64,000 nt of DNA from Hondaea fermentalgiana (lineage: Eukaryota; Sar; Bigyra; Thraustochytrida; Thraustochytriidae), in contig NPFB01000005.1 of NCBI GenBank assembly GCA_014084085.1, positions 812,332 through 876,331 of the forward strand, in the 5' to 3' direction. Positions 59,689 through 64,000 of this stretch are shown here, piece by piece. The position numbers were made by a program, and so were the translations under genes. The stretch's first letter is position 1. Every line of letters starts with the position of its first letter. The notes below the pieces were generated by a model that saw only the letters and a program-made list of their open reading frames with translations, was not told the DNA's origin and did not search any database.

Positions 59689-59917
59689 CCTCAAGCACGT
59701 AAGCAAGCACGCAAGCGAATGAGCCCTTGGTGCGTGATGCAGCCCTTCGCGTACGCTCTGTACTCTTGCTCTCGGCGTCGGCCCCGCTCGGTAGCTGCGC
59801 AAAAGATGCGTCAATGCTTTCTCGCTTCGTCCAAGGAAGGCAGTCAGGCATCAATCACCCAAACTCAATTTTAGGGACTCATGTGGTTTATGTGTAAAAA
59901 ACATGCATGCATTTAGC

Positions 59918-62884
59918 CTATTTTCGAAGCACAGGGATCTCCGGGATTTCCTGAAGAAAGTCGTAGACCAGCTTTTGAATGCGGGAACCGTGGTCTCCGC
60001 AATCAAAGATTTCTCGAAGACCTTCTAGGTCAATCTCGGCCTCCTCACCATTGCCCACTTGGACGAGCTGTTCAGCAATCGCCTCTGCGATTTTCGAAGC
60101 ATGCTTCTTGAACTTGGCCGGTCCACGCTTTACCCATGCCTTGAGCTCGTCACATGCTTGGTCCGAAGCTCTCACTTCTTCCTTGGTCTTTGCGTAGGCG
60201 CCGGCCTCCGCAGACTTGAGTTCTGCGCAAGCGCCACTCATGATCGTTGGCTGCTTCGTGGACAAAAACTTGACTCGGCGGAAGAAGTCCACGAGGGCCT
60301 TATGCCCTTGCTCTGCGGTTTCCCGTTGCCGCCGAGGCGACTCAAGCACCAGGTCGATGTATTGCTGCGTCATCATCACCGTCGGACGGCGCTTGCGGGG
60401 ATCCTCCTCTCCTCCAAAAGCACTCTTGAAAAAGGGACTATCGGTGAGACCGTGATCGACGCGACCGAGCTTCTGAAGAAGACGAACGAGATCGAAATGC
60501 TCGTTCGGCTTTCGAAGGTACATGAGATGAGTTGATTGAAGCTGACGGCATTTGGACTCGACATTCACACTCTGCTTGAGCAGAGTGCTACCAACAACAC
60601 CAAGCTGCAAAGGGGCGGTGTCGTAATTGTACTTGTTGCTCTTGAATCTGGACTCGTGGATGAAGCGAATGATACTGAGCACAGCCTTAATTTCGAGCCG
60701 CGGAAGACGCAAGGAGAAAGTAAACAGAGTCTTCCTCTCCTCTCGCTTAGTCCGGTAACAAATGAAGTGGCTACCCTTTTTCGTGCGCTTGTTCTCGTAT
60801 ACATCCCATGCGTCCTGTGCTGCCTGCTCAAAGTGCTCCGTGATGGTCTCTAGCGCCTTGCTCGTCACGAGCACGCGGTCGTTGGAGCGCATTGGATCAG
60901 CCGTGAGAACCTTGTCGAGAAGCTTCTTCATCCCGGACCTCTTGATACGTGCAATTGCCCTCATGAAAGTCTCGTTGAAGAACAAACGCGGCCTGCCGAA
61001 CTCGCTCGAGACGGTCGAGTACTGATAGACGGTGTATGTTACCACCGAAGCCCGGGGGCCCTTCTTCTTTTTTTGTTTCTTGGAAAGAGCGCTTGCATGC
61101 TGCATGAACCACTTGGCAATGACGCCATGGCCAACATTGATGGACTTTCTCCCTTCATCGGGCTCCCGACCAATGTGGTTGTTGAGAATAATGCAAAAGA
61201 AAGAACGCTTAAATCTGCACATTTTGTCGAGCGCACAGAAGGCCTCATCAGGCACACTGCAGGGCGTGGCCTCAAGCGTGACGACACCGTCTTTATCCTT
61301 GTCTTCTTCGTCCTTTGAGCTCTTGCGTTTGCGGCCCTTTCTGGCAACAGGAAAGTACTCGCGCGGGAAGGGTGTGGTCGCGTCATCCATGGAGACGCCT
61401 TGGTCATCCTTTGTGACCATGGGCTCGTAGTCGACGACAAGAACATTGCCCTCGTCCTTGTTCGGCTCATCCTCGTTTGGTCCGTACAGGTAGTACCCAG
61501 CTCGGGGGAGGATGCTGACACGCCGAAAGGAGTCCCCAAGAAGCTCGGGCGCGACGAATTGCGCTTCTGGGGTGGCCGTCACCAAGGTGACGTCCTTCCA
61601 GCGGGCGAGCTGATCGCGAACCTGCTTGGAAAATTGCCTTCCGCCGAGCGCCTCATGGGACTCGTCGAGGATGAGATGGGTGTTCCTCCGGTTGAAGTCG
61701 ATACGGTTCTTGAAAGCAGACGAGAGTGATTCGAGAGCGCGCACATTCGACAGACGAATGTTGAAGTGCACCTGGTTAATCTCACGTTTGTAAAAGTCAT
61801 CAAAACCCTTGTTCTGGTTCAGCCTCGTCCCGAGGAAGAGCTTGGCGCTGGGAAGGTACTTGTTCGAATTGCGAATCCTCTCGGGTATCTTGAGCTGGTA
61901 TTCGGAGTTCAGATCCTCCATTGACGAACGCATGTCGTTGTACGCAACAGCCATACCGTTCGCGAGCACGACTGCGTGCTTCTTGTGAACTCCGGCGTGA
62001 ACGAGGCCACGAAGGAAAATGGCGCGCCGCGTTTTACCGCCTTGCATGATACACGTGCAGACTGCACGACCGCGTTTCCAGAACTCTTCGAAGACCGGTT
62101 CGTCAATGTTGACGAGGTCTTGGGCCTCGAAGTCGTCTTCCATGAGCTTGCAGGAGATGCGGAGAAGAATGGCAGCCTCGACTGTTTTGGGCGCTTCAAG
62201 AAGCTCCCCCATGCGGGAGATGGTCTGAATCGACCTGGACCAGTCAGGAAGCTTCATGGTGAAGGCTGTCTGGGCATCGCGTGGCCAAAACAGGTCAGTA
62301 AAGTAGGTATTGTGAAAAGCTTTCGCGACCGAATTGGACTCGAGAGCAACCTCCTCCTCACCCTCGTCTGAGTCCTCGAGGTCGCTCTCGCTAGCAGTAG
62401 ACTCCTCGTCGGACTCACTCGAGATGACCAACGAGTCATTGTCGTCAATAGTGCACGGACTCAGAGGTACCGAAGGCGTCTCGTCGCTCACGCTTTCTTG
62501 ATCGTTCCGGATTTGGCTGCTTGGAGTGTTCGAGCAACTGCGGAAAGCGCTCGCCACTACAGCAGGGGGAGGAGTCGAAGGGCTCCGAGGGCTCTGATGG
62601 CTGTCCTCGGCACGCTCAAAGATCTTTCTGCGTTTGCTTTCACGCGGACATTGATTGCTGTCAAGCTCATGGAGAACTTGTTCGACCTCGTCCAGCTTGC
62701 CCATCTCGTTGAGCTGGCGGAAAGTGCCAAAGAGGTCGCGGAAGCTTTCGGCGTTGTGGAAGGCCCCCTCTGCCGAGGGCCCTTCTTTGTAGCTCTGCAA
62801 GAGACCACGAACGAGCTCAATGCCGTCCTTGTTCTTGTTCGCGATGTCCTTGATGATGTACTTGGCAAGCAAGAGGGAAGTCAT
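59918..62884 (-). CDS. Divergent superfamily-2 helicase-like ATPase, orphan
   Basis: 988 residues from the ATG at 62884. Residues 1-80 are helical. Residues 80-190 are a Ser/Asp/Glu-rich disordered region. Motifs: Walker A-like MQGGKT (near 280), DESHE box (HLILDESHEALGG, near 402), motif III V-T-A-T-P (near 434), and a late motif V/VI block GVVGSTLLKQSVNVES plus LLQKLGRVDHG (near 800). That C-lobe layout resembles Z1-type helicases, in which a G-G-x-x-L loop is followed by a Q-x-x-G-R motif. Residues about 500-760 are Lys/Arg-rich and highly charged. I recognise no closely related family. Such helicases occur in mobile elements, large DNA viruses and defence-related genes; no partner gene or terminal repeat is visible, so origin is open. 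No stop interrupts it, which suggests it is functional. Confidence 0.6.
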   Translation of the reverse strand: MTSLLLAKYIIKDIANKNKDGIELVRGLLQSYKEGPSAEGAFHNAESFRDLFGTFRQLNEMGKLDEVEQVLHELDSNQCPRESKRRKIFERAEDSHQSPRSPSTPPPAVVASAFRSCSNTPSSQIRNDQESVSDETPSVPLSPCTIDDNDSLVISSESDEESTASESDLEDSDEGEEEVALESNSVAKAFHNTYFTDLFWPRDAQTAFTMKLPDWSRSIQTISRMGELLEAPKTVEAAILLRISCKLMEDDFEAQDLVNIDEPVFEEFWKRGRAVCTCIMQGGKTRRAIFLRGLVHAGVHKKHAVVLANGMAVAYNDMRSSMEDLNSEYQLKIPERIRNSNKYLPSAKLFLGTRLNQNKGFDDFYKREINQVHFNIRLSNVRALESLSSAFKNRIDFNRRNTHLILDESHEALGGRQFSKQVRDQLARWKDVTLVTATPEAQFVAPELLGDSFRRVSILPRAGYYLYGPNEDEPNKDEGNVLVVDYEPMVTKDDQGVSMDDATTPFPREYFPVARKGRKRKSSKDEEDKDKDGVVTLEATPCSVPDEAFCALDKMCRFKRSFFCIILNNHIGREPDEGRKSINVGHGVIAKWFMQHASALSKKQKKKKGPRASVVTYTVYQYSTVSSEFGRPRLFFNETFMRAIARIKRSGMKKLLDKVLTADPMRSNDRVLVTSKALETITEHFEQAAQDAWDVYENKRTKKGSHFICYRTKREERKTLFTFSLRLPRLEIKAVLSIIRFIHESRFKSNKYNYDTAPLQLGVVGSTLLKQSVNVESKCRQLQSTHLMYLRKPNEHFDLVRLLQKLGRVDHGLTDSPFFKSAFGGEEDPRKRRPTVMMTQQYIDLVLESPRRQRETAEQGHKALVDFFRRVKFLSTKQPTIMSGACAELKSAEAGAYAKTKEEVRASDQACDELKAWVKRGPAKFKKHASKIAEAIAEQLVQVGNGEEAEIDLEGLREIFDCGDHGSRIQKLVYDFLQEIPEIPVLRK

Positions 62885-63684
62885 TCTGCTTGCTTTCTCC
62901 CTTGGGTTCTTGGCTCGAAGCTATTCTTGGCTTGAAGCTGTTCTTGGCTTGGCGTTTGAGGTTTGCTCTTTGGAGCTTTGCTTTATTTTCCAGGTTGCGG
63001 ATTTGCTTGCCCATCCGCACGACCCGACCCGTCGTCCATGGTGACTCACGTCTCTGTAGGCCCTATCACAGTTCCCCACCGTGACACGTTTCCTCGTAGT
63101 GTCACGATTTTTCACCGTGTCACGTTTCCTTGGAGTGACAAGGTAAACGCGGTCAGCTTTGTCATCAACCCTGCCAACCCCCACTTTCTGACCAAGGCAA
63201 AGAAGGGGTGGGGAAAAGGGAGAGGAATGAAGACGCGGGGCTCCGCTGGCCGGCATTCGCCTGCAGCCCCGCGCCCTTGCCCTGTCCCGTGCCGCAGGAC
63301 CTCTGGGCTGTCCCGTGTCCACGTGTGTGTCTGTGACACGTTTTTTCGTCTGTGTGTCGCTGTGTCACACAACCTGAATGCGGAGATCGGCGGAGACACG
63401 ATTTCTTCCCTGCCAGCCCTTGCCTTCAGGCCTACCAACACCTTAGCTAGCGAGACCGCCTCGATGGTGTCTCCCCAGCCGCGTGGTGGTCACCGGTGCC
63501 CACCCGCTCTTTTCCCTTGGACATGACCAGCTCTGGGTCACCGGTGCACCCGCTCTTTTTCTTTTCGATATGGATAGAGCCAGACAAGCCATGTTCACTC
63601 GATTACGCTCGTGCGTATAGGCCTAGGCTTACTACAGACGTTGACGTGACGTATCGAATCGTCGCTATAGCCTTGGCTCAAAGC
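62885..63684. promoter_or_regulatory. Spacer upstream of the helicase-like gene with repeated CGTGACAC/GTGTCACG motifs
   Basis: 800 bp. TTCTTGGCT-type units repeat at about 62902-62958. CGTGACACG (63080-63088), GTGTCACG (63099-63106) and CGTGTCACG (63116-63124) alternate in orientation, and further TGACACG and GTGTCAC copies occur near 63333-63340 and 63361-63368. Small ORFs here have no recognisable domain. A short ORF with its ATG at 63014 on the minus strand overlaps the helicase start in another frame. Confidence 0.5.
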
Positions 63685-63918
63685 ATGAGAGAGCGGCTAC
63701 AGGACTTCGAAAAGGCCTGTGTTCTGGCCGTCGAAAGAGGCGTCGAATTTTTTGCGCAAACCATGGCACTACAACATCTACTAACTACATCAGCCTTGGT
63801 CATCATTGTGAGTATCGCGCTTGCATTCGCAGTTCTCATGACAATCATGGGACTTCGCTTCATCCTCATGGCCGCATTCAAACTTGAAGAACATCGCGGT
63901 GCATTCCGAAAAATGTGA
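63685..63918 (+). CDS. Small single-pass membrane protein ORF, unknown
   Basis: 77 residues from the ATG at 63685 (MRERLQDFEKACVLAVERGV). One strong hydrophobic helix (LLTTSALVIIVSIALAFAVL, continuing MTIMG) is followed by a basic C-terminus. An in-frame ATG at 63523 would extend it to 131 residues, but the extra part looks less like coding sequence. Real or not is uncertain; there is no homologue I recognise. Confidence 0.35.
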   Translation: MRERLQDFEKACVLAVERGVEFFAQTMALQHLLTTSALVIIVSIALAFAVLMTIMGLRFILMAAFKLEEHRGAFRKM

Positions 63919-63920
63919 AG

Positions 63921-63940
63921 TCTAGGGTTTGGGTTAGGAT
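63921..63940 (+). repeat. Short telomere-like sequence
   Basis: TAGGGTTTGGGTTAGG at 63923-63938 contains TTTGGG and TTAGG units. It is only about three degenerate repeats and is most likely interstitial or chance. Confidence 0.3.
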
Positions 63941-63947
63941 CAAGACC

Positions 63948-64000
<53 letters not shown>
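63948..64000. repeat. (CAAG)n microsatellite at the right edge
   Basis: About thirteen perfect CAAG units run to the end of the window; true length unknown. Confidence 0.95.

Noticed and set aside
63522..63684. Upstream extension of the right-edge small ORF
   Set aside because: It lacks coding-like composition; kept only as an alternative start.

Overview
This 64 kb window looks like nuclear DNA of a free-living, GC-rich, intron-poor protist. The gene set is plainly eukaryotic: SPT6, a CHD-type chromatin remodeler, HUS1, VPS11, a tubulin-tyrosine-ligase-like protein, a DHHC palmitoyltransferase, a TLC-domain protein, Golgi-type sulfotransferases and an OTU deubiquitinase. Genes lie on both strands, mostly as single exons, separated by 0.3-2 kb spacers full of tetranucleotide repeats. 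Long acidic or low-complexity tracts, sulfotransferases and a very large secreted lectin-like protein fit a labyrinthulomycete/thraustochytrid-type stramenopile. That taxon is an inference; no marker gene in the window proves it. Three runs of exactly 100 N (18315-18414, 37106-37205, 51960-52059) are assembly gaps.

Layout. 1-5358 (-): N-terminal 1,786 residues of a giant secreted or surface protein running off the left edge. 6163-7170 (-): triose-phosphate/nucleotide-sugar transporter-like protein. 8511-9311 (+): TLC-domain protein. 9989-11052 (-): HUS1, two exons. 11543-17863 (-): SPT6. 19010-21049 (+): WW plus SPIN90/Ldb17-like protein. 21784-23076 (+): alpha/beta hydrolase. 23640-26192 (-): GT4 glycosyltransferase. 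26890-27630 (-): Cys-rich two-pass membrane protein. 28607-29842 (-): DHHC acyltransferase. 30347-31789 (-): possible FANCE-like protein. 32326-34206 (+): OTU deubiquitinase. 34522-34800 (-): small membrane protein. 34.8-38.0 kb: AT-richer tract with a probable multi-intron unknown gene and a hairpin-rich stretch. 38041-39321 (-): sulfotransferase. 39992-41947 (-): TTL-like ligase. 43910-45226 (+): PH-like acidic protein. 46150-51959 (-): CHD-type remodeler, start lost in a gap. 53807-55210 (+): second sulfotransferase. 55672-58974 (+): VPS11. 59224-59688 (-): small, possibly mitochondrial protein. 59918-62884 (-): divergent SF2 helicase-like protein. 63685-63918 (+): small membrane ORF, followed by an (AAGC)n repeat at the right edge.

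There is no operon logic, but functions recur. SPT6, the CHD protein, HUS1 and the FANCE-like protein act in chromatin and DNA maintenance. The sulfotransferases, GT4 enzyme, transporter-like protein, DHHC enzyme and VPS11 belong to the secretory and endolysosomal system, which would also handle the giant surface protein.

The most unusual item is the CHD-type remodeler. A bromodomain sits inside its second chromodomain, and the ATPase core is followed by ARID-like and GATA-like segments. Other notable points are a VPS11 whose RING has lost its zinc ligands, an SPT6 with a FUS-like Gly/Ser/Tyr tail, a WW-SPIN90 fusion, an orphan helicase-like gene, and a spliced AT-richer gene in the 36-38 kb region.
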